From Amphiduros pacificus (Eukaryota; Annelida; Polychaeta; Phyllodocida; Hesionidae), in the NCBI GenBank assembly GCA_949316495.1, contig OX439000.1, forward strand, positions 3,474,501 to 3,538,500: a DNA stretch of 64,000 nucleotides, in the 5' to 3' direction. The translations under genes were made by a program, and so were the position numbers. Of this stretch, positions 10,428 to 21,899 are shown piece by piece (the stretch's first letter is position 1; the number at the start of each line of letters is the position of its first letter). The notes under the pieces were generated by a model. It searched no databases. It saw nothing but the letters and a program-made list of their open reading frames with translations, and had not been told where the DNA came from.

Positions 10428-11950
10428 TACCCTCAGCCCCTGATGTAATCAGGCTGAGGGTATTGCAGTACTCCTGGCGTGGGTATGTATGTATGTATGT
10501 ATGTCTGTATGTATGTATGTATGTATGTCTGTAGCGAACATCCTTGTCATCGCGATAACTCAAGAACAAATGATGGCAGCTTCATGAAACTTGACACACA
10601 TATGCATCTGGTGAAAACCTCGGACGAGTTCGATGGACGGCGACCTTGACCTATTTTTCAAGGTCACAAGAACAATTATGTGAAATCCCAAGAATCACAA
10701 TAACTCAAGAACGAATAATGGTAGCTTTATGAGATTTGACACACATAAGTATCTGGTGAAGACCTCAGAATTTTTTCTATGAAACATGACCTTCACCTAC
10801 TTTTCAAGGTCACAGGGACAATTATGTGAAATCATCTTGTCATCGCGATAACTCGAGAACAAATGATGGCAGCTTCATGAAACTTGACACACATATGCAT
10901 CTGGTGAAAACCTCGGACGAGTTCGATGGACGGCGACCTTGACCTATTTTTCAAGGTCACAGGGACAATTATGTGAAATCCCAAGAATCACAATAACTCA
11001 AGAACGAATAATGGTAGCTTTATTAGATTTGACACACATAAGTATCTGGTGAAGACCTCAAAATTTTTTCTCAGCTTCATGAAACTTTACACGCATAAGC
11101 ATCTGGTGAAAACCTCGGACTAGTTCGGTGGACAGCGACCTTGACCTATTTTTCAAGGTCACAGGGACAATTACGTGAAATCCCAAGAATCGCAATAACT
11201 CAAGAACGAATGATGGCAGCTTTATGAGATTTGACACACACAAGCATCTGGTGAAGACCTCAGAATTTTTTCTTTGAAACATGACCTTCACCTACTTTTT
11301 CAAGGTCACAAGGATAATTATGTGAAATCATCCTTGTCATCGTGATAACTCAAGAACAAATGATGGCAGCTTCATGAAACTTTACACGCATAAGCATCTG
11401 GTGAAAACCTCGGACTAGTTCGGTGGACGGCGACCTTGACCTATTTTTCAAGGTCACAGGGACAATTATGTGAAATCCCAAGAATCGCAATAACTCAAGA
11501 ACGAATGATGGCAGCTTTATGAGATTTGACACACACAAGCATCTGGTGAAGACCTCAGACTTCTCTTGATGGAACATGACCTTCACCTGATTTCAAGGTC
11601 ACAGGGACAATTATGTGAAATCATCCTTGTCATCGTGATAACTTAAGAACAAATGATGGCAGCTTCATGAAAATTGACACACATAAGAATCTGGGAAGAC
11701 TCCAGATGAGTTTGATGGACGGTGACCATAACCTGCTTTTCAAGGTCACAGGCCCATATCAATAATTCTAGAGTAAATGATGACAGTTTCATGATACTTG
11801 ACACACCTAAGCTATCAAAGGAAGTAGATTTTATGGGTTTTTTACCCCTGCATCAATTTGCCTTGGTGCAGTGACGTTTTGTTCACAAATATTGTGTGGA
11901 GCGAATGTTGTGCAATGAGTTACCAGGGCTGAGGGTTGATGCATCTCTGA
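10428..11950. mobile_element. Helitron-like 'pearl'-type element with tandem core (candidate)
   Basis: One end (10429-10460) is a strong hairpin: CCCTCAGCC...TGAT-gta-ATCA-GGCTGAGGG. A TATG/TCTG tetranucleotide tract (10485-10532) follows. Then come about nine core units of roughly 147 bp (10535-11800), each with 'CAAGAACAAATGATGGCAGC'-type text and a TCAAGGTCAC. Alternate units are more alike (period near 294). A second GGGCTGAGGG lies at the far end (11927). Microsatellite, core tandem repeats and a terminal hairpin are the known layout of oyster pearl elements and insect DINE-1. No Rep/helicase ORF is present, and the exact ends are uncertain. Confidence 0.55.
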
Positions 11951-12337
11951 TGCCTATGTTTACAAATGTGTTCATTATTTATCTTTGGCCATGAAATAAA
12001 TACTGATTTTTCACTTTTAGACAAATTAATTGATTTATTTCTAAGATGCTTAAAATATAATTATCTGATAAATTTTTCTTAGTGTCAAATTTTTAGATTA
12101 TTTTTCAGTTTAGATTAATTTTGAATGCACTGAGATTGTTAATTGGAGGACCAGATTGTGTGGACTAAGAGAGGTGGGTCAGATGCCAGGAATTATGGAA
12201 TCCGTAGATCAGATGTTTTGGATAAGATACCAGATGTGCATTTGTCACATGTGCAGATTGTGCAATGATTATGTAACTTCAGTTGACTATTTCCTTTGTC
12301 CAGAATGTGCATTGGTTCTGATAGAAATTGGGTCATA

Positions 12338-12402
12338 CATGTGAAGGTCATGCATGTGAAGGTCATGCATGTGAAGGTCATGCATGTGAAGGTCATGCAT
12401 GC
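12338..12402. repeat. 15-bp tandem repeat, GAAGGTCATGCATGT, about 4 copies
   Basis: Four nearly perfect head-to-tail units; each contains AAGGTCA and the palindrome ATGCAT. Confidence 0.75.
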
Positions 12403-12649
12403 CATTTTAGCTGCGTGGTGATGTGGGACCATTCGGACGCCATCTTTATCCTCATATCAATGTTACCAGCTGGAATCCGTGGATTCACATCTGCCACACT
12501 GCCGCAATCAATACAGGGGTTACTTTATCGTAACCAAACTGTCATGTCTCTATGGGTGTAAACATGGTAAATAGGTAATTGTATCTTATTACACAGACTA
12601 TCTTAACCAGGGCAGCATAATGTTTAAATGTTATTTTTTTTTTTCTGTA

Positions 12650-12655
12650 AATAAA
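12650..12655 (+). terminator. candidate polyadenylation signal AATAAA, plus strand
   Basis: AATAAA downstream of MKI67. Other AATAAA hexamers are at 11995 and near 12956, so which one (if any) ends the MKI67 transcript cannot be decided from sequence. Confidence 0.25.
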
Positions 12656-12659
12656 GATG

Positions 12660-13735
12660 GGTTTATTAACTGTAAAACAATATCGCCATGTTATTAGATA
12701 ATTAAATCATGTGAGATACCCAGGTATTCAATGAGAGTTGTTTTAAATTGATCACAAAAGATTTTATGGAGAGCAAAGCTCACATGAATTCAAGAAAATT
12801 TACACTGTAAGTCACAGTAAATTGTCCATATTTGTCAGGTTCGGGGTTGCAAAAAAAATGTCTCCAAAATTGGATTAAGCACCAAGTGCCATTAGATACA
12901 TAATGTGTTGAAATTACTGCCTTATTGTGTCGTGTATATACAAATATCTACCTTAATAAATGCATATGTACATGGTTAACTAAAGCATTGTTGTTTATTT
13001 CTGTTAGTTCATTATCCATTCCAAAACCTGCATTACTGTCACCAGAAAATTTCTTTCATATATTTGCCCGGGGACCTGTTTGGATGGTATTCTTATTTAC
13101 CAATCTCATTCTTAAAAGATTTCTTCCATGATTTCTATAACCAGCTGTCGAGGACAATTATTTTCTGAAGAATATACTAACAATTGGGACTAATGGAATA
13201 CTACTCATTTGTTGGTCTCCCCTTTTAAATGACAGTAACTATTTTCTTGAGGATCAAAGTATAATGTGTCCTCAAAGCCAATGGACCGAAACTGAATAAA
13301 TCCTGTGCACAGTGACCAGGCAGTCTTCAAATGTCTCCATAGCTTTAATCCATACTGATTTCTTTATGAAATCTTTCGCTTTTCATGAAAGACCTCAACC
13401 ATTTTAAGGTGATCATTTTTACCTTTGTTCCTAAAAATAATTGTCAATGATCAAATATAATTAAAATTGTCAATGATCAAATAAAAATAACACCAACACA
13501 GTTCTCTTTTCTTACCATTTCATTTATTAAAATACATATGAATGCTGAGCAGAGAATAGAATTGGCTTTTGTATCAATTGTAACTCAAAACTATAAAAGA
13601 TCTTTTTCCAAATGTAAACCACATTCATCCGACATTTTACATCCCAGAAAATTGTTCAGCATTATGTGAAACTCAATCATGGTTTATGGACACCGAAAAC
13701 ACAATGCCGAAAGGGGAATCGTTCATGTTGCCAAT
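12660..13735. other. spacer without recognisable genes
   Basis: AT-rich DNA between the MKI67 and CIMIP2 3' sides. The only ORFs are short, without splice or homology support. Confidence 0.5.
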
Positions 13736-14510
13736 GCTGTTCTGTGTAATACTGTGGGTGGGTGACTAGGTCACAGATAGGAAATGTCATTGGTAGGTGA
13801 TTAGGTCACATAGACAATGCTGTGGGTAGGTGATTAGGTCACAGATAGGCAATGTTGTGGGTAGGTGATTAGGTCATATAGGCAATGCTGTGGGTAGGTG
13901 ATTAGGTCACAGGCAATGCTGTGGGTAGGTGATTAGGTCACATAGGCAATGCTGTGGGTAGGTGATTAGGTCACATAGGCAATGCTGTGGGTAGGTGATT
14001 AGGTCAAATAGGCAATGCTGTGGGTAGGTGATTAGGTCACAGGCAATGCTGTGGGTAGGTGATTAGGTCACATAGGCAATGCTGTGGGTAGGTGATTAGG
14101 TCACATAGGCAATGCTGTGGGTAGGTGATTAGGTCACATAGGCAATGCTGTGGGTGGGTGATTAGGTCACGTAGGCAATGCTGTGGGTAGGTGATTAGGT
14201 CACATAGGCAATGCTGTGGGTGGGCGATTAGGTCACGTAGGCAATGCTGTGGGTAGGTGATTAGGTCACGTAGGCAATGCTGTGGGTATGTGATTAGGTC
14301 ACATAGGCAATGCTGTGGGTGGATGATTAGGTCACATAGGCAATGCTGTGGGTATGTGATTAGGTCACATAGGCAATGCTGTGTGTGTAATTTAGGTCAA
14401 TGCTGTGGGTGGGTGATTAGGTCACAATGCTGTAGGTGGGTAATTTAGGTCAATGCTGTGGGTGGGTGATTATGTTACAGTGCTGTGGGTGGGTGAATGA
14501 GGGCATGTCA
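13735..14510. repeat. 33-bp minisatellite, about 22 copies
   Basis: The unit is GTGGGTAGGTGATTAGGTCA plus CATAGGCAATGCT. Several units lack 6-11 bp and the 3' end decays. Each unit carries AGGTCA. The array lies downstream of the CIMIP2 stop codon. Confidence 0.9.
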
Positions 14511-15176
14511 ATGCTTGAGCTGCATACTGAATGCATGATACATGAAAAACAAAGGATAGTATATAGTATTTACAAATAAATCTTTAATGTGTAAATATCA
14601 TTCAATTAATGCTGTTGACATATAAATGACTCATAACAAAAGCATCATTATCAAATATCACATTACTTGTCTAAAAGCCGCTATGTATAATGCTGTAAAA
14701 TATCACAGTGAGATTAGGTAGGTGATAGTTACTCATCAAGACAAGGCCAGGGCCAAATACATTGAGCCCCTCGGTGTGGGATAATACCTTGTACTGACAG
14801 AGTTCATTCCGGTTCCTTCTACCTGAACTCCAGTAAAATTGAAGCCCCAATTATTCACAAATAATTAAGAAATGAACCTTTAAACTTAAATATAAAGGTT
14901 TGCTTTTTATGATCTGATAGGTAGAAGTCCTGATGGTTTAGAAATACAGTGCCTCACACACAGATAGACAGATGAGATCAATTCACAACAGGATGACACC
15001 AAATATTTCCTTGACCTATTTACACATTATTTGGGTCAAATTTGGTTAGGCATTTACAAACTGATCTCAATCACGAAAGTGTCTAGTTTGATTAAGAAAT
15101 ACTGCCAAGGTAAGTTCCCTAAAATTAAAACTAATCCAACATTGAGTACAAGTTAATAGAGTCCAGTGTTGCTTCC

Positions 15177-18100
15177 TCATGCAATGGACTTTGTTAGACC
15201 AATTGGTTTGGTTGTCATATAATCCCCAAAAGTTGTATTTTGATGTGCGCATACTTCTAGTGATCTTGTGGTGTCTCCATATGTATTTCCAAAATTATAT
15301 CTCCTTTCTGCAACAGAAATAAACAGCATCATAATTATTAGACATTGCCACAAACTGATAAAGAACATAGTTCTAACGCGTCATTAAAATGATGATGAAA
15401 AAGGAACAATACTTAGATTTTACATTTTGAATACATTGGGATATAAATCTTAAAAAGAATGGAAAAATAGAAACTGTTACTGGTCAATAATTATTTTTTT
15501 TGTAACTGGTCAATGATTATTTCTTTGTAACTGGTCAATAATTATTTTCTTTGATATAATATATAGCTCATAACTGAGCAAAGGAAAATGGATTATTAAT
15601 GCAGTGGACATCAACTTGCTGCTATAAAGTTTTTAAATTTTCAGACTGCATGCAGGAAGATGGAGCACACAGCCAACTGACATTTAAAAGTCCTGAATGC
15701 TAATCAGTTTTAAAAAAATAGTTTCTATTCTTTTGACACATGCTGCTAGGGTGGTGTTAAGACTCCTGGAACCTATAATCTGTAGGAATTATTTTTTCTT
15801 CCATTTAATAATTAAGCTGCTAAAACTGTGAGTTTTGTTTGTAGAAGTTGGACTACTCACGGGGTACGTATCCGGTGTACTTGGGGATCATTCCATCTTG
15901 CAGGTACAGCCGTCTGGCATAGCTTGGTGCACTGAAGGCCTTAACATTGGGGTCCCTGTCAAAGTGAATAACCAAATATTACACTCTAGAAGCACAACAA
16001 CAGGCAGGTCTTATAAAAGCAATAGGTTCATGCATCATTCCCTTGATTCTCACCGTTCGAGTAGGCCATGCTGCCACCTGGTGTGTTAAAATTTTATTAA
16101 ATATTATCATTATTTATTTCTATTAATTATTATTAACATTTATTAATAATATTACAGGTCTACAAAGTATTCCTTCTGTCAATCTTCACAGGTCCATCAA
16201 CTGCTTGTCTGTAAATCTTTAGCTTTTCAAAGTGTTTGTCTTTCATTTTTAGAGGTTTACAAAGCATTCATTCACCTGTTGATTGTTACGGGTTCTCTCT
16301 GAAGCATGAGGCTGTGGTTTGTTTCGTTGGCGAATGCTTCCAGTCCTTTCCTCGTCATCTCATGGTAGCGCCCTCCCAGGCCGAGCTCAGTGGTCCGGAT
16401 GCGGGGAATGTAACCAAGGTAACCAGGCATAGGGGGCTCTGTCAACGTCCGCTTGTCCTCTGAACATCACAGTAATTATAAAAGTTCATTAGTAAATCAT
16501 ACTTATGCTCATATATCAAAACAATGCATTTAAATAAGATCTTCATGCTTTTATTTTCTTTATTTCAAATATTGAATTGGGTGCATTTCCCATCAAACTA
16601 TATTGATATGTTGACACCAAAGTAAATTTCACAGAATTTATCACTTAGATCGCATGACTTGATTCAATCTCTCTCATTTCTCAACTGGTTGCACATTAGA
16701 TTTTTATTATTAAAATGATCTGTTTCAATGTGATGATGATCCAGAAATGTTAATGTTGAATTCTAAAGGTAAAAAAAATAAAAAAATAAATAAATTGGCT
16801 CTACTTTGTCATAAGACATCAAACAAAGTTAATATTGAGTTTGGTGAAGAGTACATATTTTTCAAATAGTGCTCCCCGTACCCTCCATTATACTTCTCTC
16901 TCATATCAGTCCCTGCTGAGCAAGAACAGTATTTATGACTCAGGAAATTCCTAATTTTATATTATATCAATTACGGGGCAATGACAGCGGAGATGGAAGG
17001 CTGAACGACTTGCAATACTACTGATGTAAGACAGAGGATACTCACCCATAAGGAGAGGTCTTTCAGGATGGGTGTCTCTGTATGTGTTGAGATGATCCTT
17101 GACCTCTGGGTTGACCCTGATGGGGTTCAGTTTGGGGTAGGACCTCACCGAGGCCTTGAGGCTGCCCTCTTTGCCTCTATAGGTCTTCATATTGGTGATG
17201 TGCTGATCCAGACAAGAGTCACAGTCTTCCTTGTATGTGTTGCCATACTTGAATGGCATGCGTGGAATATAACCTGCAATTATTATACAACATTTATAAT
17301 GTACACACCAGGTGGCACTGAATAAAGCAACACTAATGATTATAATATCAGGTGGCCTGCTATAATGATTATAAAATCAGTTGGCACTGAATGAAGTAAC
17401 ACTAATGATTATAGTATCAGGTGGCACTGAATGAAGCAACACTAATGATTATAAAATCAGGTGGCACTGAATGAAGTAACACTAATGATTATAGTATCAG
17501 GTGGCACTGAATGAAGCAACACTAATGATTATAAAATCAGGTGGCACTGAATGAAGTAACACTAATGATTATAGTATCAGGTGGCACTGAATGAAGTAAC
17601 ACTAATGATTATAAAATCAGTTGGCACTGAATGAAGTAACACTAATGATTATAAAATCAGGTGGCACTGAATGAAGTAACACTAATGATTATAGTATCAG
17701 GTGGCACTGAATGAAGTAACACTAATGATTATAAAATCAGTTGGCACTGAATGAAGTAACACTAATGATTATAAAATCAGTTGGCACTGAATGAAGTAAC
17801 ACTAATGATTATAAAATCAGTTGGCACTGAATGAAGTAACACTAATGATTATAATATCAGGTGGCACTGAATGAAGTAACACTAATGATTATAATATCAG
17901 GTGGCCTGCTATAATGATTATAATATCAGATGGTCTGCTGTGTAGAATCACTCCCACTAATGATTATAATATCAGATAGCCTGCTATTTCGTATCATTCC
18001 TACTGATGATTATAATATCAGATGGCCTGTGTAGAATCACTTCCACTAATGATTATAATATCAGATAGCCTGCTATTTCATATCATTCCTACCGATGATT

Positions 18101-21100
18101 ATAATATCAGATGGCCTGCTGTGTGGAATCACTCCCACTAATGATTATAACATCATTGTACTGTATTGTATCAGGAGTTTAAACTTCTGATGTGGTCAAA
18201 CCTTTTTCTTATTGTTGATGTGGTCATGCTTTTTCTTTCTTCATATTTTATCCTGTGAGATGAGTGCACCCTCAAAGTGTGGTGTATGGGGCATAGACAG
18301 CAGGTTCCCATATCCATGGTCTATTTCTCATAAACCACACTTTCATGAAACTTTTTTTCTTACTCAAACAAAGGGGCAGGCAGGATTGAGAAACAAGACT
18401 TTTTCTTTGCCTTGTAAACATACGATGCTATCATTTCTAAGTACAACAATGTTATCCTTATTAAGGTGGTACAAACCTGTATAGCCGGGCACCATATTTT
18501 TGGTATATTTGTTGTCACCAGTGCTGTCTGGTAATTGGTTGGCGAGGCCCTCTGGTGGCTGTGGCAAGACTGTGGGCATGTCTGTCCTGTAATTTGTGTC
18601 CTATTTACAAAAATAAAATCACATTCCTATATAAACTGATAATAATGAACTTTCTTTGCAATACAATCTATTAGGATTATGCTTTTTGCTCATTTCCTGT
18701 TTTGAACATAACTTGTCTATCAATCTCATGTGCTACCACTCCTTAAGTAACACAGCAAGGAGCAAAGTCTGAGTTTGCAACAAAGTTTAAGGTAAAAGTG
18801 TCTCCTTCTAAATATCAAAGATCTGCTTTAAATGAGAAATGATGAGAACATGGCCTGATATTCAGAACAATTTAGACTGTGCTAAATCAGTGAAAATATG
18901 CTGAATCCCTACGACAAAGAGCTTAAGTCTGGCTTTATGCTTGTATATTTAGCTCAAAATCTGGCTTGATTGTATGAAATTTACACTGTGTCCTTTGTGG
19001 ACTGGGCGTGACCTATAAAATGGCGTTGTGCTATATGAAGTGATTCTTATTGGTCGATACATTGAGACAGGGCATGGCTTGGATGATGTCATGATAAAGT
19101 AAGTGCCAGTTGCCATGACAAAGGGAAGATTCATGTGACTTTAAAATTAATGAGCAGTCAATTTGAACACCAACATTGACCATAATCATTAGGCCAGTAA
19201 TCAGAGAGAGAAGGCCAAGCATTGCTTTTGGGGATTTAAATTTAAAAAAATAGTTATTATAGACACAGAGAGCCACCTCCACCTCCAGAAGGGTATATCA
19301 ATTTACGGTAATATACCGGTAGACACAGAGAGCCACCTCAGCCTGGTATGTGCAGTGCAGTTCAAAATGAAAACATAATTACATCACATTTACAATAATT
19401 TGAAGATAATTGGGGGTAAATTTATGTAAAAATCCTATCAGAACCTCAAGCCTTTGTAAAAACCTGTAAGGACCTCAAAGATATGTTAACACCTTTCAAA
19501 GCTAACACTAAAAGTAGGTCAGCATATCAATGTTACATAAATAGGTACTTTTGATAAGCAAGAACAGTTTTTTGCCAGAATAACATTTCTTTCACGGAAC
19601 ATATACTGGACCATAATTCATGTGAAATAGATATCTCAAGATGATATGAATGAACTATTCAGAATTGCAAATGGAATAAAAAAAGTTAAGCTGAAAATTT
19701 AGATCAAACGTTATCTTGTTCCAAGTATCAGCTCAGAATTAGCATTTAGATCGCACTGCAATAAGTCTGTGCTAAATTTCAAGATCATGCTCAATTTCAT
19801 TTAGCACAAACTTGTTCTAATTATCGGGCCCTATTCTATGAGATCAAATCACACCAGAACCTTTGACTCAGTATCATTATATTTCACAAGTTTACCAACA
19901 AGAAGTGTTCATATAATCCTAGAAAAATGAAAATACATGGACTGAAAACAAATCGATATACAGTCCCAATAATGAAATATAAGTCTTAAGCAAGTTTGTA
20001 ATAATAATGACAACTTACATGAGAGAGCTGTAAGGTATCCTTTCCATAAGTTTTACCCACTCTGTATTTCAACTGTGGGACATAGCCACGATAACTGAAA
20101 CAAGAATATGCATTTTATAATATTATGAAAGTTTCCCTTTTGTTTTTATTATTGAAAATTCATGGAATAAGATTTGATTCCTGCAACTACAAACTACAAC
20201 CTACTTCAAAGGAAAAAATACAGCAGCTGAGAACCTTGACAGCGCAGTTATATTAACTCCAAATGAAAAGATATTAGTCGGCCCTGATTTTTAGAGCATA
20301 AACATTGTATTAAGATTTGTGATAAAAAAAGCTTCCCTCCCACCATTTTCTTTTATTCAAAAATGATATTCTATAATAATAAGATTTATTTTCCTGGCCT
20401 ACTGTAGCATGTAAGGCTTGGAGCCTATGAATCTTGTTATACATATAAATAAATCATTAGATCTTGAGGAGAGTTAAAGCGTTGAGATGTTCCTGCTGTA
20501 GATATTACTTTCTGCAGCGTGTATGGTGCTAAGTTTGCATGACTGAGCCTGTTTGTTATCATGCACATTTCAGTGGTGTGGCAATTGATAGCACACAGAA
20601 TGGGCAATTAAATGTCTAAGAGATCCCATCATGCTACTTCATCTCCAACCACTTAAGTACACACCATTATGCGTTGTATACACAATCCTTCTGCCTTGAT
20701 CACATCTGCTTATATTTGAATGCAAGATTTATTGGATATCCGCAATATAATCTCCGCAATATAATCTCCGAGATAAAAAAAGGATTATTCAGGATCTTGT
20801 TGTCGGTGTACACACCTTTTAGCGAGCTTCCTGAAGGCAACTTATTTTGGTCTTGAAATAATCAAGTATTTGGAAAAAATAAAATTCTATCCAGTATAAA
20901 TAAATATTAAAAGTCTTCTTTTGTCAGATTGACTTTGTGAGAACATTGAAAGGATGAAGATATTCTAACAGCATCTACAAAGAATATCTAATCATTATTT
21001 ATACAAAAAATAATATATATGTTTAGTAAGAGACATTTCCAATTTATATTTGTTTCCTTTTCTATGATTTCTTAATTCTGGGATTAAGTCCAAAAACAAC

Positions 21101-21481
21101 ATTAAAAACAGATGATATGTGATTTATCACGAATGTGAAAGCATTAATCACACAGGCATGAACAAATCTCTTTATGTTTGTTTACATGCCAGTTACAACT
21201 TGTTTATCACAGAGATCTGTGGTCTGGATCCTATTTTCCACTTTATAAACACTTTAGGGATTATCAAATCGAATATACATTACAACAGCATAATTAGTTT
21301 ATCTAAATTATCCTGATTGACAGATGGGAGTCTGTGTAGTTACAACTGATACTCCTTGTGGTGAATGCGAATGTATTCCAGTAAGTGGTACAAACCCTGG
21401 TACATGAGCCCCATCCTTGAGTCCAGCAAAACTCCTCCTCTGCTCCACAGACGGGCCTCCTCCAAACGCTATCGATGTCAT
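15177..21481 (-). CDS. CIMIP2B: CIMIP2/FAM166-family ciliary microtubule inner protein
   Basis: Seven minus-strand exons join in frame with GT/AG sites: 21481-21396 (ATG), 20094-20019, 18600-18477, 17273-17046, 16459-16276, 15955-15861 and 15307-15177 (TGA), giving 307 aa. The family signature P-G/K-Y-x-G-Y/F-V/I-P-x-x-x-x-x-x-G-x-T-Y appears repeatedly: V-P-G-Y-R-G-Y-V-P-Q-L-K-Y-R-V-G-K-T-Y-G (residues 28-47), V-P-G-Y-T-G-Y-I-P (about 90), M-P-G-Y-L-G-Y-I-P-R (about 182) and P-K-Y-T-G-Y-V-P-Q-R-R-Y-N-F-G-N-T-Y-G near the C-terminus. Introns split the repeats at the same Gly/Tyr region, suggesting growth by internal duplication. Vertebrate members bind inside axonemal doublet microtubules of motile cilia. 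The length fits FAM166A/B (about 275-317 aa). The C-terminal layout is nearest FAM166B, but assignment to B rather than A is tentative. Confidence 0.9.
17285..18165. repeat. 40-bp minisatellite in CIMIP2 intron 3
   Basis: About 15 copies of a 40-bp unit (ACTAATGATTATAAAATCAG plus GTGGCACTGAATGAAGTAAC) run to about 17900. Diverged units of 50-60 bp (CTGCTATTTCATATCATTCC variants) continue to 18165. Units often alternate AGTATCAG/AAAATCAG, a partial 80-bp dimer. The array sits between CIMIP2 exons 3 and 4. Confidence 0.9.
19261..19340. repeat. 60-bp-spaced direct repeat in CIMIP2 intron
   Basis: AGACACAGAGAGCCACCTC occurs at 19261 and again at 19321, a two-copy duplication. Confidence 0.6.
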
Positions 21482-21599
21482 CGCAACTGATAAAATGATC
21501 CCCCAAAACTTAGAGTTCAATTAAGTGGGGTGTTTTATCCCCAGGCGAGTTGCTTGATGAATCTTGGGAAGTCCGCTAACCGCGTGTTAGTGTTTCTAA

Positions 21600-21875
21600 G
21601 GCTGGTTGCTACTCCCGACGGTCTCAGGTATCGATCCTCAGGTCTGACAGCGGGCAGCTCTCTTGTGACCAAGCCAATCAAAGCGCACTGCCATTTGTTT
21701 GTGAAAGCCCGGGAGAAATGGCGTTGCAATTGTCATGGCGACATGACCCGGAAACATAACTTAATTGATTTTGAGCATGCGCACGCGCTTCGCGTCGTTC
21801 TAATTCCAATTTCACCTGCCAATCAAATTTTTGGCGGCAAAGACGGAGAACGGAAATACATGTTATTGTTTACAC
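21600..21875 (-). promoter_or_regulatory. candidate CIMIP2 promoter with RFX-like and FOX-like motifs
   Basis: Upstream of the CIMIP2 ATG the DNA becomes GC/CpG-rich (21600-21845). It holds GTTGCTAC (near 21604), an X-box-like half-site GTCATGGCGAC (near 21732) and TGTTTAC (21867-21873), a forkhead core. RFX and FOXJ1 drive motile-cilium genes in animals, which suits the gene. The motifs are short and the left X-box arm is poor, so this is a hypothesis. Confidence 0.35.
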
Positions 21876-21899
21876 ATTAATATATACAAATTGTGTATG

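Noticed and set aside
11058-11586. Two similar minus-strand ORFs (77 and 78 aa) as paralogues
   Set aside because: They are copies of the 147-bp core of the Helitron-like element.
21530-21880. 116-aa plus-strand ORF upstream of CIMIP2
   Set aside because: Lies in the GC-rich 5' flank of the divergent gene, with no family match or splice support.
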